A stretch of DNA of 12,516 nucleotides from Clostridia bacterium (GTDB lineage Bacteria; Bacillota; Clostridia; Oscillospirales; CAG-272). The notes under the pieces were generated by a model. The model saw only the letters and a program-made list of their open reading frames with translations. It was not told the DNA's origin and searched no databases. The stretch is from NCBI GenBank assembly GCA_017466495.1, contig JAFTUB010000120.1:1-12516 (forward strand). Direction: 5' to 3'. This document shows positions 1 to 7,326 of the stretch, piece by piece (within the stretch, counting starts at the first letter, position 1; the number at the start of each line of letters is the position of its first letter). The translations under genes and the position numbers were made by a program.

Positions 1-643
1 CCAGGCCGTAGTCCCCCAAATCCCGCCCGTAAGCAGAGGTTTCAATGCCGGTGAGCACCACCTCGCGGCAGCCCCCCTCGGCCAGAGCGCGCACCTCGGC
101 CATCACATCGGCAGGAGATTTGGAGCGGATCTTGCCCCTCGCCCGGGGGATAATGCAGTAGGCGCACCGGCTCTCACAGCCGTCTTCAATCTTGACATAG
201 GCGCGGGTGCGGTCGAATCGGGTGATATGCATGGGCTCAAAGGGGGCATTCTCCAGCGAGGGCACAGCCAAAACAGGGGAAGGGTTCTTCTGACCGCGGG
301 CAAGCAGCTCCCGTGCCGCGGCGACCACCGACATCTTATTTCGGTTGCCGCAGATATAGTCCACCCCGGGGATGGCGGCAATCTGTGCCGCATCCACCTG
401 AGCCAGGCAACCGGTGACCAGAACAAAAGCCTCGGGATTGTGCCCCAGGGCTCGCCGAATAAACTGGCGTGCCTTTCGGTCGCTCTCGGCGGTAACCGTG
501 CAGGTGTTGATGATGTAGAGGTTGCAGGCCTCGTCGGGGGAGCGGAGGGTGATCCCCTCTGCGGCAAGTCCCTCGGCAATGGCCTCGCTTTCATATTGAT
601 TGACCTTGCAGCCCAAGGTGTAAATTCCTGCGGTGACGGACAT
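1..643 (-). CDS. mtaB: tRNA methylthiotransferase, MtaB-like (partial, 3' end outside window)
   Basis: The 214 N-terminal residues of a radical-SAM methylthiotransferase are present; the rest runs off the left edge. The family adds a methylthio group to a modified adenosine at position 37 of tRNA, in MtaB on threonylcarbamoyladenosine. The N-terminal UPF0004 domain shows its three cluster-binding cysteines at C12 (TLGCKVN), C48 (NTCTV) and C79 (TGCLAQ). The radical-SAM motif CESRCAYC follows with C156, C160 and C163, then VLTGIETSAYGRDL, which resembles MtaB (TGIHTGGYG-type) more than MiaB or RimO. The start at 643 has AGGAG about five bases upstream. It is divergent from upp. The C-terminal TRAM domain is not visible, so the choice of MtaB within the MiaB/RimO/MtaB superfamily is likely but not proven. 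Confidence 0.88.
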   Translation of the reverse strand, partial: MSVTAGIYTLGCKVNQYESEAIAEGLAAEGITLRSPDEACNLYIINTCTVTAESDRKARQFIRRALGHNPEAFVLVTGCLAQVDAAQIAAIPGVDYICGNRNKMSVVAAARELLARGQKNPSPVLAVPSLENAPFEPMHITRFDRTRAYVKIEDGCESRCAYCIIPRARGKIRSKSPADVMAEVRALAEGGCREVVLTGIETSAYGRDLGDYGL

Positions 644-676
644 GGTGTCTCCTTTGCGCATTCATCGTTTTCTTAT

Positions 677-685
677 ATTTTATCA
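677..685 (-). promoter_or_regulatory. candidate extended -10 promoter for mtaB
   Basis: On the minus strand TGaTAAAAT reads as an extended -10 element (TG one base before TAAAAT), about 35 bases upstream of the mtaB start. Only a poor -35 match (TTTATT) lies 17 bases further upstream. It is the best candidate in the AT-rich mtaB-upp gap, but the assignment is tentative. Confidence 0.4.
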
Positions 686-746
686 GTATTTGGGGAAAAA
701 ATAAAGAGAAAAATGTGAATTCCTCGCCGTTTTTTGTGAAATCCTC

Positions 747-775
747 TTGAAAAAAAGGGGACGATGCAGTATAAT
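747..775 (+). promoter_or_regulatory. SigA-type promoter of upp
   Basis: TTGAAA (747-752) and TATAAT (770-775) are separated by exactly 17 bases, a near-consensus vegetative promoter. Transcription should start near 782, giving a leader of about 37 bases. The leader ends in the ribosome binding site AGGAG (806-810), eight bases before the upp ATG. The leader is too short for a PyrR-type attenuator and shows no terminator hairpin. Confidence 0.88.
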
Positions 776-818
776 AACCATAAGAAGTTAAATTTTATCA
801 CCGAGAGGAGATACTTCC

Positions 819-1448
819 ATGAGCGAACTTCATGTTATCGATCATCCGCTGATTACCCATAAGCTGTCGATCATGCGCAGCAAGCGCACCGGATCGAAGG
901 ATTTCCGTGAGCTGCTCAACGAGATTGCTATGCTGATGGGCTACGAGCTGACCCGTGACCTTCCCCTGGAGGAGGTTACCATTGAAACGCCCCTGACCAA
1001 AATGAAGGCCAAGATGATTGCCGGCAAGAAGTTGGCCATTATCCCCATTCTCCGTGCAGGTCTGGGCATGGTGGATGGGCTTCTGAGCCTGATCCCTGTG
1101 GCTAAGGTCGGTCACATCGGCCTTTATCGCGATCCCGATACTCATCAGCCTGTGGAGTATTACTGCAAGCTCCCCTTTGATATTGAGGAGCGTATCTGCA
1201 TCCTGGTGGACCCCATGCTGGCCACCGGCGGTTCCTCCAGCGACGCACTGCGGATGCTGAAGGAAAAGGGCTGCCGCAATATCCGTCTGATGTGCCTGGT
1301 AGCCGCTCCCGAGGGCGTTGCCAAGGTCATGGCAGATCATCCTGACGTAGATATTTACACCGCCAGCCTGGACGAGTGTCTCAACGACCACGCCTATATC
1401 GTTCCCGGCCTGGGTGATGCGGGCGACCGTATCTTCGGAACCAAATAA
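819..1448 (+). CDS. upp: uracil phosphoribosyltransferase
   Basis: This 209-residue cytoplasmic enzyme converts uracil and PRPP to UMP and pyrophosphate in pyrimidine salvage. Its length is typical of bacterial UPRTases. The PRPP-binding loop is ILVDPMLATGGSS with D131. The C-terminal uracil-binding signature is IVPGLGDAGDRIFGTK, ending at the last residue. The start ATG has AGGAG eight bases upstream and follows a clear promoter. There is no pyrimidine transporter gene beside it. The next gene downstream is an RluA-family pseudouridine synthase after an 83-base gap that carries a strong hairpin, so the two may be co-transcribed with processing or partial termination between them. Confidence 0.97.
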   Translation: MSELHVIDHPLITHKLSIMRSKRTGSKDFRELLNEIAMLMGYELTRDLPLEEVTIETPLTKMKAKMIAGKKLAIIPILRAGLGMVDGLLSLIPVAKVGHIGLYRDPDTHQPVEYYCKLPFDIEERICILVDPMLATGGSSSDALRMLKEKGCRNIRLMCLVAAPEGVAKVMADHPDVDIYTASLDECLNDHAYIVPGLGDAGDRIFGTK

Positions 1449-1467
1449 ATCGCTGCAGGACAGCTGT

Positions 1468-1501
1468 GGAGCGGCATTTGCCAGCAGGCAGATGCCGCTC
1501 C
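1468..1501 (+). other. strong 15-bp hairpin without U-tract between upp and the pseudouridine synthase gene
   Basis: GGAGCGGCAT (1468-1477) is the exact reverse complement of 1492-1501. The inner bases 1478-1482 and 1487-1491 also pair, with one G-U, leaving a four-base AGCA loop. The result is a 15-bp stem. No T-run follows, so it does not look like an intrinsic terminator. TGCCGC in the right arm (1493-1498) could instead pair with GCGGCA at 1512-1517, just before the ribosome binding site of the next gene, so two exclusive folds are possible. It could be an mRNA stabiliser or processing site, an attenuator, or a dispersed palindromic repeat. Confidence 0.7.
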
Positions 1502-1531
1502 CGTGTCGCTTGCGGCAAAAGGAGGAGTTTC

Positions 1532-2491
1532 ATGCGAGAACTGGTCATCGGCAAAAACGACGCGGGGCAGCGGCTGGATAAGTTTTTGGCCAAAGCCCTG
1601 CGGGGACTGCCCCAGTCGCTGATGTATAAATATATTCGCACCAAGAAGATCAAGCGCAACCGCGCCCGTACAGCCCCCAATGAGATCCTGTGTGCAGGGG
1701 ACACCCTGCAGCTTTTCATTCGGGATGAGTTCTTTGGGATGCCCGAGGAGGATACGGGGGCACTTGACCGCATCAAACCCAAGCTGGAGATCTGCTATGA
1801 GGATGAGAATATTCTTGTGCTCAATAAGCGCCCCGGCGTGCTGGTGCATCAGGACGACGAGGGTGGAGAGAACACCCTTATTCTCCACATTCAGGCTTAT
1901 CTGCACCAGAAGGGGGAATATGATCCCGCCGCCGAGCAGTCCTTTGCCCCCGCGCTTTGCAATCGGATCGACCGCAATACGGGCGGCCTGGTGCTGGCCG
2001 CGAAAAATGCCGAGGCTCTGCGGATCATGAACGAGAAGATCCGCTGCGGAGAGATCGACAAGTTCTATCTCTGCGCGGTGCACGGGCGCCCCAAGAAGCC
2101 CGAGGCCACTCTGCACGGCTGGCTGATCAAGGACAGCGCCGCCAATACCGTCAGCGTTACCGATGAGCGCCGCCGGGGGGCAAAGGAGATCATCACCCGC
2201 TATGTCACCCTGGCAACCCGGGACGATGCTTCTCTGCTGGAGGTGGAGCTGATCACCGGACGCACCCATCAGATCCGCGCACACCTCGCCCACATTGGCC
2301 ATCCCCTGCTGGGAGACGGCAAATACGGGGTAAACCGTGACGACAAGCGCAGAGGGTATAAGTACCAGGCCCTTTACGCATACCGCCTTCGCTTTGCTTT
2401 CTCGGAGGAGGACGGTCCGCTGTCCTACCTCCGCGGCCGTGAAGTGGGGCTTTCCCCTGATAAGATCTGGTTCGTGAGCGATTTCGCATGA
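1532..2491 (+). CDS. RluA-family pseudouridine synthase
   Basis: The 319-residue protein isomerises specific uridines in RNA, probably 23S rRNA, to pseudouridine. An S4-like RNA-binding domain occupies roughly residues 1-65 (RLDKFLAKAL, YKYIRTKKIKRN). The catalytic domain carries NRIDRNTGGLVL with the aspartate nucleophile at D147, where most relatives have HRLD, then RTHQIRAHLAHIGHPLLGDGKYG from R244. This order and these motifs fit the RluC/RluD branch, but the target uridine cannot be read from the sequence. I chose the ATG at 1532 because GGAGGAG lies just upstream; an upstream in-frame ATG would have to translate through the hairpin. Its stop overlaps the next start as ATGA, so it is translationally coupled to lnt. 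Confidence 0.93.
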   Translation: MRELVIGKNDAGQRLDKFLAKALRGLPQSLMYKYIRTKKIKRNRARTAPNEILCAGDTLQLFIRDEFFGMPEEDTGALDRIKPKLEICYEDENILVLNKRPGVLVHQDDEGGENTLILHIQAYLHQKGEYDPAAEQSFAPALCNRIDRNTGGLVLAAKNAEALRIMNEKIRCGEIDKFYLCAVHGRPKKPEATLHGWLIKDSAANTVSVTDERRRGAKEIITRYVTLATRDDASLLEVELITGRTHQIRAHLAHIGHPLLGDGKYGVNRDDKRRGYKYQALYAYRLRFAFSEEDGPLSYLRGREVGLSPDKIWFVSDFA

Positions 2492-4128
2492 GCCGAACCG
2501 AAAAAGCGGTCCGCCGATGCCCGGCGCTGCTGTTGATTTTGAGTGCCGCCATGACGGGGGCAGTGCTGATATGGCCCATCCTTGCGCCCCTGGAGTGGGT
2601 GTCTCTTGTGCCCATGGGGGCGGTTCTCCTGTGGCTGATCACGGCTGAGGGGAAGAACGGAAAGCCCCTTTCCCTGGGGCGGATGTACAGCTTTGGCTTT
2701 TTGTATTGTGTGGTTTTCCAGGCTATCGTCTACCATTGGTTTTTCTATCTCTACCCCCTGGAATTTACCGGGATGTCCCCCGTCTCTGCTGCGGTGGTGG
2801 TGGCAATGGCCTGCTTCGGGCTGGGTCTGCTCCATGGGGCGATCTTTGCGGCGGCCTTCCCTTTGATCGGGCTGGTATGCCGCTCGCCGATCTGCCGCCG
2901 TCTGCCCGCTCTGCGCATTCCCTTGATTGCCGCCGTTTGGTGCATTTTCGAGTGGATGCAGACCCAAACCTGGATCGGTGTCCCCTGGGGACGGCTTCCC
3001 TTGGGGCAGGTTCGCTGTCTTCCCGTGATCCAGACCGCATCTCTTTTGGGCAGTTATCTGATCACCTTCCTTTTGCTGACGGTAAATCTGCTGATCGCCT
3101 CGGCTCTGTTGGAACCGATCACCGCCGGCCGCCGGCTGACTGCGGCCCTGTTGGTGTTTGGTATCAATTTTGCGGCGGGAAGCGGCCTGTTTTTGCTGGA
3201 TGAAGCGGTGGCAGCCGAGCGGGAGACTATAACTGTTTCTGCCACACAGGGGAACATCTCCTCTTCGGTGAAATGGAGCGGGGAGGCCATGGCCGAGACC
3301 CTGCAGGCCTATGTGATCCTTACCCGAGAGGCCGCCGCTCAAGGGGCTGAGCTGGTGGTGTGGCCTGAAAGCACCATTCCTTACACTTTGCATAAGTATC
3401 CGTGGATGGTGGAGTATATCGAAGCCCTGGCCGCCGAGAACGGCGTCACTTTGCTGGTAGGCTGCTTTACCGCTTCCCCCGAGGGCATAATGAACTCGGT
3501 GGTTGCCGTCACGCCCGATGAAGGCGTGGACGGAAGCATTTATTCCAAGCGGCACTTGGTTCCCTTTGGGGAGTACCTGCCTATGGCCAACTTCGTTCGT
3601 GCGGTCTGCCCGCCTTTGGCACAACTGCAGATGGCAGAGGGAGGCGACCTTGCAGCGGGGAAGAATGCCGTTCTGCACAATGCCGCCGGGATGAAGGTGG
3701 GCTCGCTGATCTGCTTTGACTCCATCTACGAGGTGCTGACGCTGGACAGCGTGCGGCAGGGGGCGGAAGTGCTGGCCATCTCCACCAATGACTCCTGGTT
3801 TTCCGATTCCGCCGCGCTCCGTCAGCATCACGGACAGGCAGTCCTGCGGGCGGTGGAAACCCGCCGCAGTGTGATCCGTGCCGCCAATACGGGAATATCC
3901 TCGGTGATTACCCCCCGTGGAACGGTGTTGGGGGAACTGGAACCCCTTACCCAAGGGCAGATCACCGCTGAAGTGGAGTGCAATTCCCGCCTTACTCTTT
4001 ACACACAGGTGGGAAATCTGCTCATCTGGCTCTGCATGGCCGGGACAGCGCTTTGTTTGGGGAGCTATCTCGCCTCATGGTTTCGAAGATGGAACCGGAA
4101 AGGGATTGACACCGCCCCTCCCGCGTGA
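2488..4128 (+). CDS. lnt: apolipoprotein N-acyltransferase
   Basis: Lnt moves an acyl chain from a phospholipid to the N-terminal cysteine of mature lipoproteins, at the outer face of the cytoplasmic membrane. The 546-residue protein has six or seven hydrophobic segments in its first 240 residues, then a nitrilase-type domain to about residue 505, and a last membrane segment near 511-535. The expected triad is complete: E294 in VVWPEST, K354 in YSKRHLVPFGEYLP and C409 in LICFDSIYE. The spacing is close to that of the E. coli triad. The start overlaps the upstream pseudouridine synthase stop by four bases. The enzyme is classical in Gram-negatives and Actinobacteria and less usual in Firmicutes, where LnsAB or Lit are known. 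A lipoprotein gene lies elsewhere in this window. Confidence 0.9.
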   Translation: MSRTEKAVRRCPALLLILSAAMTGAVLIWPILAPLEWVSLVPMGAVLLWLITAEGKNGKPLSLGRMYSFGFLYCVVFQAIVYHWFFYLYPLEFTGMSPVSAAVVVAMACFGLGLLHGAIFAAAFPLIGLVCRSPICRRLPALRIPLIAAVWCIFEWMQTQTWIGVPWGRLPLGQVRCLPVIQTASLLGSYLITFLLLTVNLLIASALLEPITAGRRLTAALLVFGINFAAGSGLFLLDEAVAAERETITVSATQGNISSSVKWSGEAMAETLQAYVILTREAAAQGAELVVWPESTIPYTLHKYPWMVEYIEALAAENGVTLLVGCFTASPEGIMNSVVAVTPDEGVDGSIYSKRHLVPFGEYLPMANFVRAVCPPLAQLQMAEGGDLAAGKNAVLHNAAGMKVGSLICFDSIYEVLTLDSVRQGAEVLAISTNDSWFSDSAALRQHHGQAVLRAVETRRSVIRAANTGISSVITPRGTVLGELEPLTQGQITAEVECNSRLTLYTQVGNLLIWLCMAGTALCLGSYLASWFRRWNRKGIDTAPPA

Positions 4129-4134
4129 TATAAT
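4106..4134 (+). promoter_or_regulatory. consensus SigA promoter spanning the lnt stop codon
   Basis: TTGACA (4106-4111) and TATAAT (4129-4134) are both exact consensus hexamers with a 17-base spacer. The -35 and the spacer lie inside the final codons of lnt, and its stop TGA (4126-4128) directly abuts the -10. The predicted start near 4141 gives a leader of about 30 bases before the next gene, so it should drive the two membrane genes that follow. Confidence 0.88.
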
Positions 4135-4170
4135 ATATCTATTGTCTTTTTGCGCAAAGGAGAATGCAAA

Positions 4171-4629
4171 ATGGTTATTTTGGCCGTGCTTTTGGCCGTT
4201 GCAATCACATATTTCGTTTGGATCAGGCGGCCCGAACAGCGGCTGATCAAGCTGCTGTTTGCCGAGATGAAGCTTTCCGCCGCCATTGTCAAACCCGGTG
4301 AGACCTTTGATCTGGAGGTTACGGTGCTCAACGATAAGGTGACGGCGGTGCCGATTCTTCGCGTGGATATCAATCTGCCCGATGAGTTGGCCTTTACGGA
4401 TGGTGATGAAACCCTGCCTCGCCACCGTACCCATATGTGTACCCTCGACGGCAAGGAAACCGTCACCTTTACCCACAAGGTCATGGCCATGCGGGAAGGC
4501 AAGGTGACCATTGAGTCTCCCGAGCTGATCGTGTATAGTCTGACGGGATCCGTGTTGGATAACAACTCCGGCGAGCGTGGAAGAACTGCCGCTCGTCTGC
4601 GCATCCGCACGGTAGAGGAAGGGGAGTGA
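4171..4629 (+). CDS. single-pass membrane protein with extracytoplasmic beta-rich domain, resembling the N-terminal part of DUF58 proteins
   Basis: The function is not known. The 152-residue product has one N-terminal membrane segment (about residues 2-18, VILAVLLAVAITYFVWI) followed by positive residues. The remainder is a beta-rich domain with the pattern VKPGETFDLEVTVLND, then PILRVDINLP, then MREGKVTIESPELIVYSLTG. This layout is like the Ig-like segment at the front of DUF58 proteins, but the DUF58 domain itself is absent. I chose the ATG at 4171 because AAAGGAG ends eight bases before it; a TTG at 4150 lies upstream of that site and is unlikely. A consensus promoter lies just upstream, and the gene is followed after seven bases by another membrane-protein gene. 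Confidence 0.75.
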   Translation: MVILAVLLAVAITYFVWIRRPEQRLIKLLFAEMKLSAAIVKPGETFDLEVTVLNDKVTAVPILRVDINLPDELAFTDGDETLPRHRTHMCTLDGKETVTFTHKVMAMREGKVTIESPELIVYSLTGSVLDNNSGERGRTAARLRIRTVEEGE

Positions 4630-4636
4630 GAGAACG

Positions 4637-5440
4637 ATGGAAAACAGACGCTATCATCTGATTCACCTGGCCGCTTCCTTTGTGGCACCTCTGGCCCTTT
4701 TGGTCAGCATCAGCTATACCGTGATGTACCGCGCTGTGGGCCTGTGGGGACGCTATCTGACCCCCCTTGCCGCCGTTGTTTTCTTCACGGCAGGATATTT
4801 TCTGATGATCCTGCAGGAGCGGCTTTTCAAGGTCACCTGCGTCGACCACGATATTGACGACGGCGTGGAGGATTCTGTTCGCCATTATATCAAAAAGCGG
4901 TTTCTGCTCATTCCGGCGGCGCTGGCGATGGTACCGGGTATGATGTCCATGCCCCTGGTTGACCGTGAGATCCGTCACCTGGTGGAGACCGGTGAGCTGG
5001 ACTATTATTCGGACAACTTTATCGCCCCCTGGCTGATGCTTGCGGTAATTGTGGTTTCCTGTGTCATGGGCGCGGCCTTCCGCCAGCAGCCGGGCAATAT
5101 TACCGTGACCCACGGTGCGGTTTGGTTCTATGTCATCGTGCACGTTTCCCTCTACATCATTGATCTCTTTATGGAGATCCCCTCCATTCTCCCCTGCCTG
5201 ATGCTGGTGGTAACGGGAATCGTGGCGCTGTTTGAACTGAATACCAGTTTTATTGAGGATATCACCCGCAAGTCGGGAGATCTGTCTGGGTATCCCCGCC
5301 TGCGGGAGACCAACTACCTGTACATCAAGGGCATCGTGCGGAACTTTATTCGCGTGTTCATTGTCCCCTTCCTGCTTTGTGCTGCAGCTGACCTGGTGAT
5401 ACAGTATCTGCTGAAAAACGTTTGGAATCAGCCCCTGTAA
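4637..5440 (+). CDS. polytopic membrane protein of unknown function
   Basis: I do not recognise this 267-residue protein. Hydrophobic segments occur near residues 10-31, 40-60, 88-108, 128-148, two or more between 159 and 201, and 238-260, so six or seven membrane passes are likely. The loop after the second segment is charged and acidic (CVDHDIDDGVED). No transporter motif, catalytic signature or signal peptide is evident. The ribosome binding site GGGGAG overlaps the end of the previous gene, and the ATG lies seven bases past its stop, so the two are clearly one transcript and may form a small membrane complex. A hairpin at 5450-5486 follows. Its pairing with a DUF58-like protein hints at a reduced DUF58/transglutaminase-type locus, but that is speculation. 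Confidence 0.72.
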   Translation: MENRRYHLIHLAASFVAPLALLVSISYTVMYRAVGLWGRYLTPLAAVVFFTAGYFLMILQERLFKVTCVDHDIDDGVEDSVRHYIKKRFLLIPAALAMVPGMMSMPLVDREIRHLVETGELDYYSDNFIAPWLMLAVIVVSCVMGAAFRQQPGNITVTHGAVWFYVIVHVSLYIIDLFMEIPSILPCLMLVVTGIVALFELNTSFIEDITRKSGDLSGYPRLRETNYLYIKGIVRNFIRVFIVPFLLCAAADLVIQYLLKNVWNQPL

Positions 5441-5449
5441 GGGGAAGGA

Positions 5450-5486
5450 TTTGGGGGTGCCGTGTGTTTTGCACGACACCCCCAAA
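5450..5486 (+). terminator. stable hairpin, probable weak terminator, before the ABC operon
   Basis: TTTGGGGGTG (5450-5459) pairs with 5477-5486, and after a single C-A mismatch the stem continues for five more pairs to a five-base loop. No clean T-run follows (CCTGTTAAATT), so termination would be inefficient. It sits between the membrane-protein gene and the ABC ATPase, whose AAGGAG starts only 15 bases later. Partial read-through may set the expression of the exporter. Confidence 0.6.
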
Positions 5487-5514
5487 CCTGTTAAATTGAG
5501 AAGGAGATAAGGCT

Positions 5515-6504
5515 ATGATTGAGCTGTCCCATCTGCACAAGACCTTCCGTGTGGCGCGGCGAAACGCGGGCATGGGGGAGGCGGTGCGCGCGCTGTTCCG
5601 CCGCGAATATACCGAGATCCACGCCTTGGATGACATTTCCTTTCGGATCGGTGATGGGGAGATGGTGGGCTACATTGGCCCCAACGGGGCGGGGAAGAGC
5701 AGCACCATTAAGGTGATGAGCGGCATCCTTACGCCCGACAGCGGCAGCTGTGTCATAGACGGCTGCGTGCCCTGGCGGGACCGCCGCGCCCATGTGGCCA
5801 ACATCGGTGTGGTCTTCGGCCAGCGTTCCCAGCTGTGGTGGGATGTGCCCGTTATCGATTCCTTTGACCTGATTCGGGATATCTATCGGGTAGAGGCGCA
5901 TCAGTACCGCGCCGACCTAGACGAGCTCTGCGACCTGTTGGAGCTGGGTGAGATCCTGCGTACCCCCACGCGTCAGCTCAGCCTTGGCCAGCGGATGCGC
6001 TGCGAAATCGCGGCATCCCTCATCCACCGTCCCCGCATCCTCTTCCTGGACGAGCCCACCATTGGTTTGGATGCTGTGTCCAAGCTGGCGGTGCGGGACT
6101 TTATCCGCCGCATTAACCGGGAACGGGGGACGACGGTGATCCTCACCACCCACGATATGCAGGACATTGAGGCCCTGACCGAGCGGATTATTCTCATCGG
6201 CCGTGGAAAGATCCTGCTTGACGGCGCGCTGGATGCCCTGAAGGCCAAGCATTCTGCCCTGCGCCGCATTGCGGTTTGCTTTGCGCCGGGGACGACCTCC
6301 CCCGCCGCACGGCCTCTGCCCCAGGGAATTGCCCTGCTTTCGGCCGACGAGGGACGGGCCGAATTTGGGGTGGATACCGCCCTGCATTCGGTGTCCTCGG
6401 CCATTGAGTGCCTGACCCGGGACATTGATGTGCGGGATCTGTCGGTGACGGGGCAGAGCACCGATGAGCTGGTGATCTCCCTCTACGAGGAGTTCCGCAT
6501 ATGA
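5515..6504 (+). CDS. ABC transporter ATP-binding protein (NatA/COG4586-like)
   Basis: This 329-residue cytoplasmic ATPase powers an ABC-2-type exporter. Walker A is GPNGAGKSS (G55 to S62), the signature is LSLGQRMRCEIA starting at L155, Walker B is ILFLDEP with D179 and E180, and the switch histidine is H213 in TTHD. The signature lacks the usual second glycine (SLGQ rather than SGGQ), which is normal in this uncharacterised ATPase group. The roughly 90-residue C-terminal extension after the nucleotide-binding domain has no motif I recognise. AAGGAG eight bases before the ATG supports the start. Its stop overlaps the first permease as ATGA. The exported substrate cannot be deduced. Confidence 0.92.
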   Translation: MIELSHLHKTFRVARRNAGMGEAVRALFRREYTEIHALDDISFRIGDGEMVGYIGPNGAGKSSTIKVMSGILTPDSGSCVIDGCVPWRDRRAHVANIGVVFGQRSQLWWDVPVIDSFDLIRDIYRVEAHQYRADLDELCDLLELGEILRTPTRQLSLGQRMRCEIAASLIHRPRILFLDEPTIGLDAVSKLAVRDFIRRINRERGTTVILTTHDMQDIEALTERIILIGRGKILLDGALDALKAKHSALRRIAVCFAPGTTSPAARPLPQGIALLSADEGRAEFGVDTALHSVSSAIECLTRDIDVRDLSVTGQSTDELVISLYEEFRI

Positions 6505-7322
6505 CACCCTCTCTTCGACTTCGTCCTTACCTCAGCTTCTTCCGCCTGCGATTTCTCGGCGGAATGCAGTACCGGGTGGCGGCCCTGGCGGGGATCCTGA
6601 CCCAGTTTGCTTGGGGGGCCATGAATCTTTTGCTGTATACTGCTTTTTACGAGGCCGATCCCACCGCCTTCCCCATGGACTTTGCGCAGATCAGCGTCTA
6701 TGTTTGGTTCAATCAGGCCTTTCTGACCATGTTCATGCTGTGGTTTTTGGATGCCGACATTTTTGCCGCTATCCGGGACGGCAATGTGGCCTATGAGCTG
6801 GTTCGCCCCCTGGATCTCTACCGGATGTGGTTTGTCAAAAACCTCGCCACTCGGACGGCCAGGGTAGTGCTCCGATGCCTGCCGATTCTGGTGGTGGCCG
6901 CCTTTCTGCCTGCCCCTTACGGGCTGACATTGCCCGTTTCCTTCGGTGCATTCCTGCTCTTCCTCTTGACCATGGTGCTTGCCCTGGTGCTGGTGGTGGC
7001 CTGCTGTATGCTTATCTATATCGTGACCTTCTACACCATGAACCCCCTTGGGGTTCGGATCATCGCCACCTCCATGGGAGAATTCCTCTGCGGTGCGATT
7101 GTTCCCATCCCCTTTATGCCCGACGGCCTTCGCCGTGTGATCGAGCTCACCCCCTTCGGTGCCATGCAGAACCTGCCCTTCCGCATTTACTCGGGGCACC
7201 TGTCCGGGGCGGAAATGTGGCGTGGAATCCTTCTGCAGGTATTTTGGATCGCGACGCTGATTCTCATTGGCCGCTTGCTCATGGCTCACGCCCTGCGCCG
7301 CGTGGCTGTGCAAGGGGGGTGA
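6501..7322 (+). CDS. ABC-2 type exporter permease subunit (COG4587-like)
   Basis: The 273-residue protein is an integral membrane permease with about six hydrophobic segments, for example around FAWGAMNLLLYTAF, the LFLLTMVLALVLVVACCMLIYIV region and a final VFWIATLILIGRLLM. Near residues 90-110 the phrase GNVAYELVRPLDLYRMW matches the cytoplasmic segment typical of this permease class. The gene overlaps the ATPase stop by four bases and has GAGGAG eight bases upstream inside the ATPase gene. It should form a heteromeric exporter with the ATPase and the following permease. The substrate is unknown; relatives have been called daunorubicin-type or multidrug exporters mainly by similarity. Confidence 0.85.
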   Translation: MTPSLRLRPYLSFFRLRFLGGMQYRVAALAGILTQFAWGAMNLLLYTAFYEADPTAFPMDFAQISVYVWFNQAFLTMFMLWFLDADIFAAIRDGNVAYELVRPLDLYRMWFVKNLATRTARVVLRCLPILVVAAFLPAPYGLTLPVSFGAFLLFLLTMVLALVLVVACCMLIYIVTFYTMNPLGVRIIATSMGEFLCGAIVPIPFMPDGLRRVIELTPFGAMQNLPFRIYSGHLSGAEMWRGILLQVFWIATLILIGRLLMAHALRRVAVQGG

Positions 7323-7326
7323 GGGA

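Noticed and set aside
227..718. 163-residue plus-strand open frame opposite mtaB
   Set aside because: The minus strand encodes all six expected cysteines of a methylthiotransferase, so the plus frame is incidental.
2425..3954. 509-residue open frame on the minus strand opposite lnt
   Set aside because: It is the antisense shadow of a gene with an intact catalytic triad. It has low-complexity composition, no family motif and no ribosome binding site.
4150..4170. Upstream TTG start for the DUF58-like gene
   Set aside because: The ribosome binding site AAAGGAG lies inside this extension and points to the ATG at 4171.
5469..5496. Possible promoter TTGCAC-17-TAAATT for the ABC operon
   Set aside because: Both hexamers are poor, and the start would fall inside the ribosome binding site.
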